This document shows, one piece after another, positions 25,118 to 37,344 of a stretch of 64,000 nucleotides of DNA. The position numbers and the translations under genes were made by a program. Source of the DNA: Chalara sp. BL73 (taxonomy: Eukaryota; Ascomycota; Leotiomycetes; Helotiales); assembly GCA_918026815.1 (NCBI GenBank), contig CAKJVC010000014.1:1240001-1304000 (forward strand), written 5' to 3'. The notes under the pieces were generated by a model that was not told the origin of the DNA, searched no databases, and worked only from the letters and a program-made list of their open reading frames with translations. Position 1 is the first letter of the stretch; every line of letters starts with the position of its first letter.

Positions 25118-26894
25118 ATGATGCCTTCGGAGACGCTATTCCCAGTGGACACGGCCACCGGGCCTGCGCCTCTGTATCGACAAGTTCGTGACGCGTATCG
25201 ACAAGTTCTCTTCGCGCGTATAGCAGAAGGCTCGCTCCGACCATTTGTTCTGCCGTACCATGTATGGGGATTCTTCATTGTTTTTGTTTATCTTTGCATA
25301 CCACATACAAAAAATCCATGGGTATACGCAGCACGATGGCCAGGCAAGTCAGGTTGTGTAGAATATATCGTCCAGTGACTGACAGGATTTTCTAGTACTT
25401 GCAGCTATCATAGCTTTCGAAATCAGCACAATTCGGACTACCAGCAGCTGGAATTCCGGTGCCGCATATGTTGCTGGGCTGGTTTCTGCATTTGGAGTGG
25501 TATATAGTACTGTTTGGCTCATACTCTATCGACCACAATGGGATGCAAGAAGAGTCGAAAGGAGAGACAAGAGACTGAACGGAGGTCACGATCCAGCAGA
25601 GAATGGTGTTCTGAGAGGATATAATGCTGCTTTAAGGGAATACAACAGTAAAGAGGCGAATCTCGATCAAGAAAGTACTCAACTACGAAAACGGCTGTTA
25701 AACGGGCATGTTGCAAATGGCGCTGCTAAGGAAGCTTCAGGATTGCATTCTACAACCGAATTACAGGAACACAATCGTCCTACAGGAATGCTGTTGCCTG
25801 CTGAAGACGGTGACTTTGAATATTATTGGCAACAATATCCTGACAATCTTGCCGACCGCATACCATGGGTGCTAGATCTGATTGTGAACTTTCGAGGGCC
25901 GGGTTGGAACTGGCAGATTCCGCCTGTGCCTGAGATGCCCCTAGCAATAAAAGCCAAACTCCATGAGCCAACTGAGAATGTTTCTTCATCGCAACTCTCC
26001 TCAGTTGGACTACGACAGTTCACGACTCGCCACGAACTTTACAATAGAGAGGTACCGCGCTTCATCATTGGCTATCTCTTCATTGATATCTTTAAAACCA
26101 TTATGATGAAAGATCCCTATTTCATATTCGGGCCAAACTCCTATGCTCTACCAAGTCACCTTGCAAATCTTTCAAGCCTACAGCTCCGCCTCTACCGCTC
26201 AGCTCTTTCAATGTTTGCAATCATGACAGCCATCGAAATGGCCATACTATTTTCCCCGCTCGGTCTCTGTCTTCTCCTTGGTCCTAGATATCTTGGTCTG
26301 CGCGGCGAACCTTGGTACTATCTGACAAACTGGGGTTCTTTCTCTAATATTACCAACAAGGGTCTCAACGGACTTTGGGGTTCTTGGTGGCACCAGATAT
26401 TCCGCTTCGTCTTCGCGGCCCCAACCAACTTTCTCATCTCAAATGGATATGTCAAGCCACGTTCTTGGGACGCAAAACTCTTAGCATTATTTTTTGCATT
26501 TGGGATATCGGGGTCCTTGCACGGCAGCGGGTCAATCACCCAGTTCCCCAGGACGAAGCCTTTCCACCCGCCCACCTTTTTTGCCCTTCAAGCCCTGGGA
26601 ATCGTCCTGCAGACCACCTGCTGCAATATTCTTCATGGCCGACTTACACGAGTCCCCACAGCCCTCAGGCAATTTGGAAATGTTGTCTTCACGTTCGGCT
26701 GGCTGTTTCTTACCGCCGACTGGATTATTGACGACTTCGCTCGTGGCGGTGTATGGCTTCTTGAGCCGATTCCATTCAGTCCGCTTCGAGGCATAGGCTT
26801 TGGCATGCCAGGAGATGGATGGTGGTGCTGGGGTGATCTGGGGATATATTGGCATAATGGAAAGCACTGGTGGGAGAGCGGAATCGCAATTTGA
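25118..26894 (+). CDS. Wax-synthase-domain O-acyltransferase (MBOAT-like membrane enzyme)
   Basis: Two exons (25118-25343, 25396-26894) give 574 residues. Wax-synthase-domain proteins of fungi transfer acyl or acetyl groups from CoA to lipid or secondary-metabolite hydroxyls in internal membranes. Visible marks are NFRGPGWNWQ, several hydrophobic segments along the protein, the stretch WGSWWHQIFRFVFAAPTNF, and SGSLHGSGS carrying the likely catalytic histidine. A hydrophilic insert occurs at about residues 125-220. The first intron starts with GC (CCAG/GCAAGT) and ends TTTTCTAG. It yields RWPVLAAIIAFEISTIR, a smooth continuation. Two adjacent ATGs (25118, 25121) could start translation. The substrate cannot be read from sequence; a natural-product acetyltransferase role is possible, but no biosynthetic cluster is seen beside it. 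Confidence 0.85.
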
Positions 26895-27537
26895 GGCTGT
26901 AGATGAGGGATAGAATAACGAATTTATGAGCCATGACTACAATGTGTCATGATATTATTACAGCTAGACTTAGTTATCGCTGGACTATAGCAATAGAACC
27001 ATTACCCATATCCTTCATCAACCATCTCATTGGCCAGAAAATTATCGTGACTAGTGATATTCAACCTTATATAGTTCTTGACAAGATCATGGCTGCAGCA
27101 GCGTTTGCAAAGCCTACCGTGTGATATTAAATAGAACTTCAAATGTACCATTGGCCCGCATTTAGCAATCGAAAGACATCTCCATCCCAGTTGTGAGTTG
27201 TTTGCAGGGTGTTTCTGTTCTCCTGCCTAAACCAGCTTAGCGCATATGGGGCAGCTGCTTTAGCCGCACCGTTGACGTTGCGAAATGAGCTGCGCAGCCG
27301 CCTGTGGGAGCCTCTGCGATCCACCACTACAGAATAATCTTATTAGGAAACGTGTTCTGCCTTATAATTGCAGTTTCTTCGTCCCCGTCTTCATAAGGTT
27401 CCTTATCGCGCGACCGACAATCTGCGGTATTACTGCTCCAAGTACCACCTTTGCCATTGAAGACCGTTCGCGCTGCAAGCGCATCGAATAAATAGAGTAC
27501 AGCTTGAACACAGAGAAGTCTGGTATCGAACGCTACA
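26895..27537. promoter_or_regulatory. Upstream region of SHR3
   Basis: 643 bases between two genes on the same strand. It holds the 3' end of the acyltransferase gene and the SHR3 promoter. No coding sequence is supported. Confidence 0.35.
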
Positions 27538-28260
27538 ATGGACCCATCCAAGGTTTCTATTTTCACGACATACGATAAGCCTAAGGGACAAGGAGGATCA
27601 GGTTCTTTTGCGACCTTTCTGATTATTGGTCGTATGTCCTCAAAGTCAATGCGATGCGATATCTCAGTGTACTAACTTTCAGTAGCAACTTGCTTCTTCC
27701 TTGGCATACTCTTCTCCTCGTTCCCATACGATTTTCCGCTTCTATGGACCTCTGATGTGACACCTCCTGAGTACTACGATTTCCTGGAAACTCACCTGAA
27801 GTTCATGCACGCCTCTCCCCCGCTCATTCCCCGAATCCTGCATATCGCTATCTCAATCGGCTTCGTCGGCTTCTTTACCAAGCTCTTCAAACCGTCAGAG
27901 GCAAACCTACTCTTTGACGGCGCATCATTAGTTCTTTACGTCATTGCTGTCGTCGTTTATATTACCAATATCGTGAAGGGTTTGAGAATTGTCACCGAGA
28001 ACGCGTATGATCTACTTCCTGAGGGATCTACAGAGACACCCATTGGGAGGGAGGACAGCTTACGGGTCCTTGCAGCAAGCAACACGATTTTGGCGCTAGT
28101 CTTGGTTGGAGTGCTTGTCTTACAAGCTGGCCAATGGTATGCTGAGAGGAAGGATTCTCAGGAAGAGTTGAAGATTGAGGAGGAGCAGGAGGAGAAGACG
28201 GCAGCTAAAGCAGCAAAAGGCGGCCATGCTACGAGATCGGCGTCAAAGAAGAAGCAGTGA
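27538..28260 (+). CDS. SHR3: SHR3-type ER chaperone for amino acid permeases
   Basis: Two exons (27538-27631, 27683-28260) give 223 residues. Shr3 is an ER membrane protein that helps amino acid permeases fold and enter COPII vesicles. The family signature is visible as SFATFLII, FFLGILFSSFPYDFPLLW and the short lumenal PPEYYDFLETHLKF. Four hydrophobic segments lie at about 24-45, 80-98, 102-126 and 155-178. The cytosolic tail is Glu/Lys-rich and ends in KKKQ, which fits the KKXX ER-retrieval signal. The intron has a GTATGT donor, a TACTAAC branch site and a TTCAG acceptor; it falls inside the first membrane segment. Length matches the family. Confidence 0.93.
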
Positions 28261-29231
28261 AATGGGTGTAGAGCATAGTACCATCCACAATGTGTAATTA
28301 ATATCCGGTTGTGGGCTCTGCACAAGCCACCCACGAAGATACGCAATTTAAAATCGAGTTTATTACACCGCTGACTAATGGTTATAGGCTTTCCCGATAT
28401 TTTTCTCTGTACTTATTACTCTCTCTGGGAAAGATTACCTCAATAAAGACGCCAAAACCGTCTGAAGCACACTATCACATGAATAAATTGCGATAACGAG
28501 ACAAATCTCAGTTCAATCAAATGGTCTTTCTGTTATTCGTATACTTTCGCTAGAGCGTCGTGCAAGTTGTACAGACTCCATAGGGGATCTTCCGGATGGA
28601 TGTCACATATCACAACATACCTGTGTTGCAATCATGGTAGTTCCGCTCATTAACGATGAGTTTCTTGTGTTGCTAGAAACGTATTGCTTTGGCATCTACA
28701 AAAGAATTATATACCAAGAAAGAGCTTTATTTGGCACATTTGAATTGCCTTACCCAGTGACCAGACATTGCAGAATAGCCAATATACTGGGCAGCCTCGG
28801 AGGCTCAAATTTCCTAATGTTAAGCGGTAGATGTCGCTAATTCATTAAATTCATTCAGGAAAGCCCCTGGTGTGAGTTATCTCATTACCAGAATCAAGAG
28901 TCGTGGAATAAGATTATGTGCTACACGACGCAAACACCAAATATTTGGCGTCTTGAGCCATCATGAACCAAGTGGTATCTCACGATTTCATTCGATATCG
29001 CTTCGGCCATTCCATCTACTGTGTATTCTTATTAATGTAGTTCTCTTGAGTTGAACTAATCCACCATTTCGGAAGACCCACGTACAACATGCTCTTGCAC
29101 GACGTGTTATAGTAGCAGTAAGATTGGTGATTAGTTGCAATAGCGAAGCTTTGCCGCAGCTGCCAATTCTCATAAGTTGTTTCTTTACTCGACAGTTTCC
29201 ATTCCAGAATTGACTACATTGATGCTCAATC
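28261..29231. promoter_or_regulatory. Upstream region of the carboxylesterase gene
   Basis: 971 bases with no supported gene. It includes the SHR3 3' end and the promoter of the esterase gene. Confidence 0.35.
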
Positions 29232-31580
29232 ATGAAGTCAATTACTATCCTTTCATTCGGCTTCTATGCCGCCTGCAGGCTGGGAAATGCCTACGAGCTC
29301 GATCCGGCAGATATTGACCTCCTTGTCGGACACCCAATTCATGAAACAAACGATTTCAAGCATTCGCACGAACATCGTCTCAAGACAGATGGTGATCTCA
29401 ATAAATACCCCAACATCACACTCGACTACGGCATCCACCGTCCGACCTACGATAACCCAGACGCAGGCTATGTTCTCTACAAGAATATACGTTACGGCCA
29501 GAATCCCATCGGTGATCTACGATTCGCACTTCCAATAGCCCCAGCCAAGGTTGAAATTAGTAACGATACCGAACTCCCAGTGTTTGATGGTTCCGATGGA
29601 CATTCCTGCTATCAGGCAAACACGCGGTGGGCGAACGATAAGGTGGTGAATTCTGGACGGCCGTACTACAATTGGGAGAAAGCTTTCCGCACTGAGACAG
29701 ATGGGGATGATTGTCTTTTCTTGGATGTCGCTACGCCTACGGAGGCAGTAGTGGGTGAGAAGTATCCTGTTTTAGTGTGGATTTACGGTGGAGGGTATAT
29801 TTACGGTGCTAAAGACGTGGATCTGTATTCGCCTGCTGGATTTTATAGACGGGCAACTGCAAACAATAAATTTGTCTATGTTGCGATCAATTATCGAGTA
29901 CGTTACCACGCTCTACATCTGTTATCTCTTGCTGACATTCGGAAGCTGGGAGCATTTGGCTTTCTTGCTGGACCGAAATTTAAAGCAGAAGGAGGTCGAC
30001 CCAACCTAGGTCTCTATGACCAACGCCTTGCACTGAAATGGGTTCAAGACAATATCAATAGATTTTTTGGCGATCCCATGCGGGTCACTGTGATGGGCGA
30101 GAGTGCTGGTGCTGGCTCAATCGTTCATCAGCTAGTTTGGAATGAAGGTGGTGATGCCCCAAACAACACTTTCCAAAAAGCAATTATTTCGAGTCCCGCT
30201 TGGGTTCCAATTCCTGGATCTCAGGAAGGTTTTGAATACCAAGATGCCACTTATGTCAGATTTCTTGAGATACTTGGTGCTAAAGATCTCGCTGAAGCAC
30301 GCAATAAGTCTGAGGACGAGATCAAAGAGGCCAGCAGGCGGCTGATCTGGGAAGCTCCTTATGGTAGGCTAGCTGGGATTTGAAGTGTGGTCTGACTGAC
30401 TAAGCGCAGGCACTTTTGTCACTGGTCCTGTTGTTGATGGCGACACGATTAAAGATCATCCTCTCACTATTTTACTAGAAGGGAAGCAGGACAAAACAGT
30501 CCAGATCTTCACTGGGACTGTTGGCGGTGAAGGTCTACCTTGTATGTATGCTTATGAGAGGTACCTTGAGTGTTGCTGATGTTTCGAAGTCGTCCCCACC
30601 AAAACACTCCCTTCTAAATGGGAGGAGATCAGAAGATGGCGAGATTGGAGCAGAGATGATATTCTTAAATACATATTTGACGCTCTTCCTCTTTTAAACA
30701 ACCAAGCTGGGGAAGAGATTCTGCATCTCTATTCTCCATACGATTACGAGTATGTCTCCACAGCAGAGATTATTTCACGCTTATCTCCTCCCATATGTCG
30801 CGGTATTCGTGAAAGGGTACTGATTACTCAATGCTAGATACTGGAATGGAGACTACTTCGGCCTTTCCATACAGACACAACGTATAGCAGACATCGTAGG
30901 TCAAGCGCTGATCCAGTGCACTGCCCGAGGAATCTCAAAAGCATACGACAACAACACCTACCACTACATCTTCGAACAAGTTGACAGTGCGTCCTCCCCG
31001 CCTCGCCCTCGCCCCCTTCCCTCTCCTTTCTCCATGCCATCTAACACCACCTCTTAATACAGACTCTGAGCCCAACCGCTACATCAAGCTCCCACTCCTC
31101 CACGGTGGCGATGTAAAGTATACCTTCTACGACCTTCCTGCTTCTAAGCCTCACGAAGCTGACCCGACCTTCTCCCCCGAGATCGCGGAGAACTGGCAGA
31201 AGTACCTGCTGGGCTTCGTGCTCGAGTCCGACCCCAACTACCTCAACCCGATACGTAGCATTCAGCGATACGGACGTGAAGCCACGGTCGTGCAGTTCGA
31301 ATATCGCGAGGTGGCGAGCAGAGTGGTGGATAAGTTCAAAGGGTTTAGATGTGATGAGGTATGGCCGGGTATATGGAAGAATTATGGAGAAGGGAGGAAG
31401 GGTGAGTGGGATGACGCGGACGATGGTCGGGAAGGGAAAGGGGTTAATGGGAATAGGAATGGGGGAGGTGTCAAGGTTGCGTTGGAGTTTGTGGATGGGC
31501 AAGCATTTGTTAAGGTGGTAAAGGAGAAGGCTGGGAAGGTGATGCAGAGTGTTTTCGGAGGGAAGAATGAGTTGAGATGA
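29232..31580 (+). CDS. Secreted type-B carboxylesterase/lipase
   Basis: Six exons (29232-29897, 29946-30363, 30410-30541, 30590-30749, 30838-30986, 31063-31580) give 680 residues of alpha/beta-hydrolase fold. A signal peptide (about 1-20) suggests secretion. The oxyanion region is YGGGYIYG, the nucleophile Ser275 lies in GESAGAGS, the acid is probably Glu402 in GTVGGEG, and the catalytic His522 lies in LLHGGDVKYTF, so the triad is complete. Such enzymes hydrolyse carboxyl esters of lipids or plant compounds outside the cell. The protein is longer than the usual 540-580 residues. The extra length is a C-terminal part with a Gly/Asn/Glu-rich linker (about 610-640) and a Lys-rich end. The junction of exons 4 and 5 is the least certain; a small extra exon could be hidden in that 88-base intron. 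Confidence 0.88.
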
Positions 31581-32322
31581 TTCTGGCTCTAACTATGTGA
31601 CGTGAGGAAAGCTGATTGAGCTGCAATGACTATGGGGGATTTCTTCTTCGTGAATCTTGCTTGAGATAATTATTGATTAATTTCTATAAAATAAAGTCTA
31701 CTTCGTCATGTCGACCTCCGAAGCACCTCAGTGTGAAGATGAGGTTAACTGCGCTAACCCCAAGTCCCGGCAGAGAAAAAGATGATCCATCCGTAGTTCA
31801 ATACAGGTCTGCAGTCTTCGTTCTTTATGTAGACACGAGGGATTTGAATAGGTTGCAAGTAGTTGTCTTGTTATAATACCTCAGGGCGCCGCAGTCCATC
31901 CTCCAGCCGATATGTCGAAAGTTGAATTCTGTTCGGAATGCGCATGTGATCAGAAGTGGTTGGCGAAATTGAAAGGTTGCTTAGCGAGAGTCCCCCCTGA
32001 CTTGAATTTTGAGTGGTCAGGTCTCTAACCCCACTGGCCTAGTGACTTGCCATGATTCGATGGGAAAATCTGAAAATTACATGAACAGAATTTTTGGATT
32101 GGAGGACAGAAAGTCCGACGTGCAACAAAGATGGTGTAACCGGAATACATTGTTGTGGTTGGATGGGCTGTACTTAAGGGATATGTCAAAAACCTAGGTG
32201 ATGATCACATGACCTGGTGTACTATATTCTGACTAGTTGTTGCAAGAGTAAACAACTACACAAATGACAAAAGAGGAGCGCGTTAAATTTGTGATGGTAT
32301 TTATTTTGAGTTTAAACTTTGA
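31581..32322. other. Convergent intergenic region, esterase / dioxygenase
   Basis: Both neighbours end here. No coding sequence or repeat is recognised in 742 bases. Confidence 0.35.
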
Positions 32323-33562
32323 TCAGTTTGTTGATGGGAATGCAGGTTGCGGAACACTGCCATAGGGTATCATTCTAACCATATGCCGCCTCTCCCCTTC
32401 TACAAAGTCAGGCACCGCGGAATGAGCCACGGTCCTCTACATGCGTCGTTAACGAGATATCTTAGATCCTATAAACAAGTAATAACTGACCTGATCCCAT
32501 ACAACCACACTTCCTGGCTCCCATCTCACACGACAACTAAAATCTAACGATCGAATATGGTCATGCAAAAAAGAGAGTAGATGATCCGATTCTGAAGGTA
32601 AGAATCCCTCAACCGATCTCGCTATCGTTGGATTGACGAACAGCACAGGCTCTTTGGTCACAGGATGTGATATGATGAGAGGATGTGTGGCCTTAACGGC
32701 CTCTTTGAGCGCTCTCTCTAGACCAATACGGCTGACCTCTCCCACGCTGGCGCTTGTGTGTAAGAGGCTGAGGGAGTGAAGAGTCCTCTGAAATGCGGGT
32801 GAAAGTGCTTTGTAGGCAGAAGTGAGGGATGTGAAAGCTGTATCTCCGCCCCCGCTAGCAGGAGATTCGAGAACCCAAAAGAAGCTGAGACTGGGAGTGT
32901 TGGGTGTGAAAGTTTGGTCAATGTGCCAGAGATCATAGGAAGTGCGTGGGCCAAGGAGATTTCGTAGATTACCGCTAATAATGGTTAGTAGATAGATTTA
33001 ACTAGCCAAACTCTTATGCTTACACCTTCTCATCTGCGTAGACTACGTGGAATTCTGGGCCAGAACCCTCGGGATAGCCCATCGTGGGATGCTAAAGACT
33101 TGAATTAGCTCTTGAAATTGGCTCAGCATATAGATGTTGTTCACCTTGTGTAGAGGTCCATAATGACTAACTAGGTCGCGTTGTCGATCCGTGCCGATAT
33201 CTGCAAAATCCTGGTCTCTCTATCCATAATAGATTTATCAATCCGTCGTAACTCCACACCGTGGATATTTATTTTTCTAGACTTACAAATACAAGAACTC
33301 CTCGTTCCGCGGCCAACAAGGCAACCTGATCAAGGCCATTTTTACTTAAGCTGCTAATTTGAACACCACGGATTTCAGTCCCGCAGCGTGGCGTGATCTT
33401 TGTAATATTGGCCTTTGAAGTGAATATCTCTGGTTTATCGGGATTTGCACGACTTCCAGGCTCTACAATATCAAAACGTGGTATATCAATGGTTGGCGTG
33501 AAGCCTTCTGGCCGCGTCGGAAGATAATGGGGATAAAGTGGTAACGTGACCTTGTCTACCAT
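32323..33562 (-). CDS. TauD/TfdA-type alpha-ketoglutarate-dependent sulfonate dioxygenase
   Basis: Five exons (33562-33287, 33219-33145, 33091-33024, 32974-32491, 32436-32323) give 338 residues. TauD-type enzymes use Fe(II), oxygen and 2-oxoglutarate to hydroxylate taurine or other sulfonates and release sulfite, so feeding sulfur metabolism. The iron-binding HxD is His157-Asp159 in YDLWHIDQTFTP. The distal iron ligand is His306 in RTVAHSAV, and the 2-oxoglutarate-binding arginine is in GERRHMVRM. All junctions keep phase. The third exon must end at the inner GTAAGC donor to avoid a stop, giving DEKVGNLRNLLGPR. The gene diverges from an ACS-family transporter gene about 1 kb away, which suggests joint use. 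The true substrate may be another sulfonate or sulfate ester. Confidence 0.92.
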
Positions 33563-34574
33563 GATGAGAGGAATGAAATAATAGGCAGGTTCTTTTGGAT
33601 TATAGAGTGCTCAAGTAGAAGGGGAAATGGAAATGTTTACAAGACTACAAGCCTATTAATCGAGAGGGAGAGATATTGAGCGTAAAATGGCTTTATCAAC
33701 AAATGAAGGCTCAGCCCACTTAACAGTCACTCGATTGTGATACACTAGCTCTTTCTTACAAGTGCAAGGTTCTGAGAGTAAGAGTTTATTGATTTCCTGA
33801 AAGTGATCTTAAGGACAGGAGAATTGTATAGTTTGTGTGGAATATCGAGGATGGGGTTGCCGTTTGATGTCTTGGCACTCTTCATGCAAGAGTGGGGGCT
33901 TTCCTTTCCCAGCAGGCTATGAAGATTGCATGCAGCGCGAGTCAAGATAACCATTACCATCTCTCCATAACTTACGGGCGGAGAAGTAAATGATTTCCTC
34001 AGAGTATAATAATTGTAAATAAATGGATGTTATTTCTTGTGGTTTTTAAACTATTATGTGCACACACGTTGCTGAATCAATCACCCTGTTCAATCTGTTG
34101 CATGAGTCTGCACAAGGACAATGGCGATGCTTATTCTAGGGCAAAGACTAAGTCCAAGCCCTTTCAAAAAGCACGTAATGCGGACGCGAAATTACGAGGG
34201 GCCAAACCCTTGCGGATAATTCCCGAAAATTACCACATCTGCTAGCCGCATACGAGCCAGATGGGGGATTTCGCGGGAAAAATCCTTTGCTTGCTGGCAT
34301 TGAGAATGAAAGCTCCATCAAGGGTCTGCAAAGGTGGCAGGCGCACTAGAATATGTACAACAGGGTTGACGAATGAAATTGAAAAGTCAGCAGTGCTTCC
34401 ATGAAGGCGGTAATGGCGAGATCACAGTCCACAATCACCAATGGAGCATTAACCACTCTCTCGGAATTTCAGATCTTTATATATCATTAGCCTAGACGTG
34501 GTGCTATGTAAATCAGGCTTTCAACGCGAAACTAATCTTCTTTTAAAGAAGACTCGTTGATAGTTCTTCGAACA
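33563..34574. promoter_or_regulatory. Divergent promoter between dioxygenase and ACS transporter
   Basis: 1012 bases separate the two start codons, so both genes could be co-controlled from here. No sulfur-regulator site can be claimed by eye. Shared control is inferred from arrangement only. Confidence 0.45.
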
Positions 34575-36894
34575 ATGGCTACTGCATCCATCTCGAGTTC
34601 CAAAAGATGGTTGGTGTCAATATTCAAGGATGACGAACGAAGGCTTGTCCTCAAGTTGGACATTTATCTTTTGGTCTGGGCTTTTGTCGCCGGCCTGACG
34701 AAGGACATGGACCAAAGCGCCACGACGCAAGCCTATGTCTCTGGTATGAAGGAGGCATTGAGCTTATATGGCAACGAACTTGTGGAGTTCACCACTTATT
34801 TCTCGATTGGATATGCTCTCGCCATTGTACCAGCCTTAATCATTCAGATGAAATGGAGGCCATCCCTTTTCTTGCCTATCTGTGAGATCATCTGGGGGAT
34901 TCTTACACTGGTGTGAGTATTGGATTTCGTTTTTGAACTTGACACGGTATTGACAAAAACCCCAGTACATATCAAGCGAAAAATGCACGGACAGTGTATG
35001 CAATTCGATTCTTCCTTGGAGTTTTTGAATCAGTATGTTTTCCTGTAACTTTTCAAGGGCGGTACGAGCTGACTCGTAAATGAAAGACCTCCTGGCCTGG
35101 TCTCGTGAGTCTGATCTTCAACTGGTGTAAGTATGGAGCCAACATTGAGAATAGTTTGTGCGTATGTTAAATCCTTACAGATACACCGTATGAGCTAGGC
35201 AAACGCCTAGCGATTTTTGGAGTCAGTGGGGTAGCTGGTAATATGTTCCTCGGAATTCTACAAGCTGCTTTATACAAGAATTTGAACGGGGTCAATGGTC
35301 TCGAGGTACGCAGTCTACCCAAGCAACCTAAGATTCTAGCTAACAAATGTGGCCAGGGATGGCAATGGCTCTTTATTGTCAGGTAAACTTCGTCATTATT
35401 CTGGCATTTAGGAGTGGGCTAACTGGTTAGTGGCATTATAACTGTCACATGGGGTTTTATTGGCTTATTGATAATTCCTGACTCCCCTGCTAATACACGT
35501 GCGCTCTGGTTGACACCAACTGATCGTGCTATTGCACGGAAACGCATGGACGTGAATAATATTGAAACCTCCAGAATTATCGACCACAAGAGGCTTCTCT
35601 CAAAGCTTAAACTGGTTGTGATGACCCCTATAGTGTGGTTTTTTTTAGTGGCATATCTGCAATTTGCCTGGAGTCAAAGAGCCAACTCATATTTTTTACT
35701 CTATCTGAAGGTTTGGATTGCGAGATATGGAGTCATATGCGATGGCTAATATTGGTTATAGGGCCTCAAGAAGGGAGACGGTAGCTTATGGTTTAGCACG
35801 TACCAGGTCAATCTTATTCCGCTAGGAGGATACGCAATTTCGATTGTAGCGAATATCGGGCTCAATGCAATCAGTGATTGGAAACAATGGCGGTGGCAAG
35901 TGTCCGTTGGCACCGCAGTAAGATAACTGTCGCTTTTGGTAAGCTGTTTATGCTGACTTTTATCTAATAGGGAGTGCAATTAATATGCTGCTCCGTTCTT
36001 GCTAGCTGGCCAAGCTCCACGCCTACAATTCTTGCGTTCTATTTCTTAACTTTCAGCACAGCTGCATGGGGGTTAGTCTATGGCATATGTCCTTGAGTCT
36101 GACGTAGTAGCCTACTTCTAATGTATTGCTATTCATCATACATTGCAAGTGAGGCTACAAATCAGAATCTAAGTTTCTAGTTCCCCACAAAGGTAGTGTA
36201 TGATATACTAATGTCTCATAGATATGCTCTCATGGCGTGGGTTGCAGATATTCTTCGCAAGGAGCCCGAGGTGCGAAGTATCGCAGTTGGAGCAGCTGTG
36301 ACTTTTGTCTGTAAGTGAAGTCTCCAGATTCAATTCCCGTCACACCTGGATGCAGAGCTCGTTTCAATGTGTCAGAGGCATTATGTACTTTGCCAAACGG
36401 AGGATCTTTAATTTTCCCTAGATCAACCGTCAAAGTGTCTAGAAAGTTCATGTTATAGGGCTCTACCGTTCGAAATCTAAGGATAGCTGCCTGTAACACA
36501 TGGGAGAAGGGCTATTTTGGAGCGAAGTAGATTGCAGCGGGCAGAAGTCGCTAACGTTTTACTAGACGTTGGCCATGCTGTTATACCTCTAGGCGCCTGG
36601 AAAGTCAAGGACAGCCCAAGATACCATATTGGATTCCCCATGGCGGCAGCCTTTGCGGTTGGCAGTATTGCAGCCATCATGGGTTTGAAGTACTTCGTTG
36701 ACAGGTATGTAGCGACTTCCGTGCTCGATGTGATATGTTTATGAGGCGTAGAAGGAGATTCGCTAATTCATCGAACCAGACATCCCCAAGTTCGAGAAAA
36801 TGGATTATCACAAAGAGCTGAGGATGAGCAGTCTGATCTAGAGAGAGGCGATGATAAAGAAGCAGAGGTTCAAGTAACTGCAAAATCGACATGA
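34575..36894 (+). CDS. MFS transporter of the ACS (Dal5-like) family
   Basis: Eleven exons (34575-34912, 34966-35032, 35087-35126, 35181-35305, 35357-35382, 35431-35710, 35762-35917, 35971-36071, 36222-36310, 36566-36704, 36780-36894) give 491 residues in one unbroken frame. The anion:cation symporter family (yeast Dal5, Tna1, Vht1 and others) imports allantoate, vitamins and organic anions at the plasma membrane. Family marks are the N-terminal [34 protein letters not shown] and [14 protein letters not shown], and the length and distribution of hydrophobic segments suit 12 helices. Exons 3 and 5 are only 40 and 26 bases. Intron 10 is unusually long (255 bases), and the donor of intron 6 (GTTTGG) is weak. 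The divergent TauD-like gene suggests a sulfonate substrate, which is inference. Confidence 0.9.
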
Positions 36895-37344
36895 ATAGCG
36901 CGCGGCATATGTGCTTGATAGCTACTGCAACATTTGCAAGACGAAAAGTTACAGCATGAAGAATCACATTGTTAGTATAAGGGTAGAGAATCTTTGCAGA
37001 TATGTTTAATGTAGCAAAAAGTCTGATATTTATTAATATATTTCATATGGTGACTCGTTGTCCGCTTCCATTTTTAACGTTTCGAGTTTTGTCTAGAATC
37101 TGTTATATATGCCAATGCACACATTCTGATTCCGGTGCATGCCTATCTGGCTTTGCGGTGTGACGTCTATCCATGAGCCTCGAATGCCGCGTATCTAATT
37201 TCTTCTACTCCCGCATTGCAGATCTTACAAACAATAGATTTTGGTCTTCCCGAAGCCGACTGTTCTATATCACAGTTGGTACGCAAATCTTCAAGCTATT
37301 CCTTCAAATCCGTGATTATCTTATGCTGATCCTCATTGGCCCTT
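36895..37344. other. Convergent intergenic region
   Basis: 450 bases between the stop codons of the transporter and the AIG1-like gene. No gene is seen. Confidence 0.35.
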
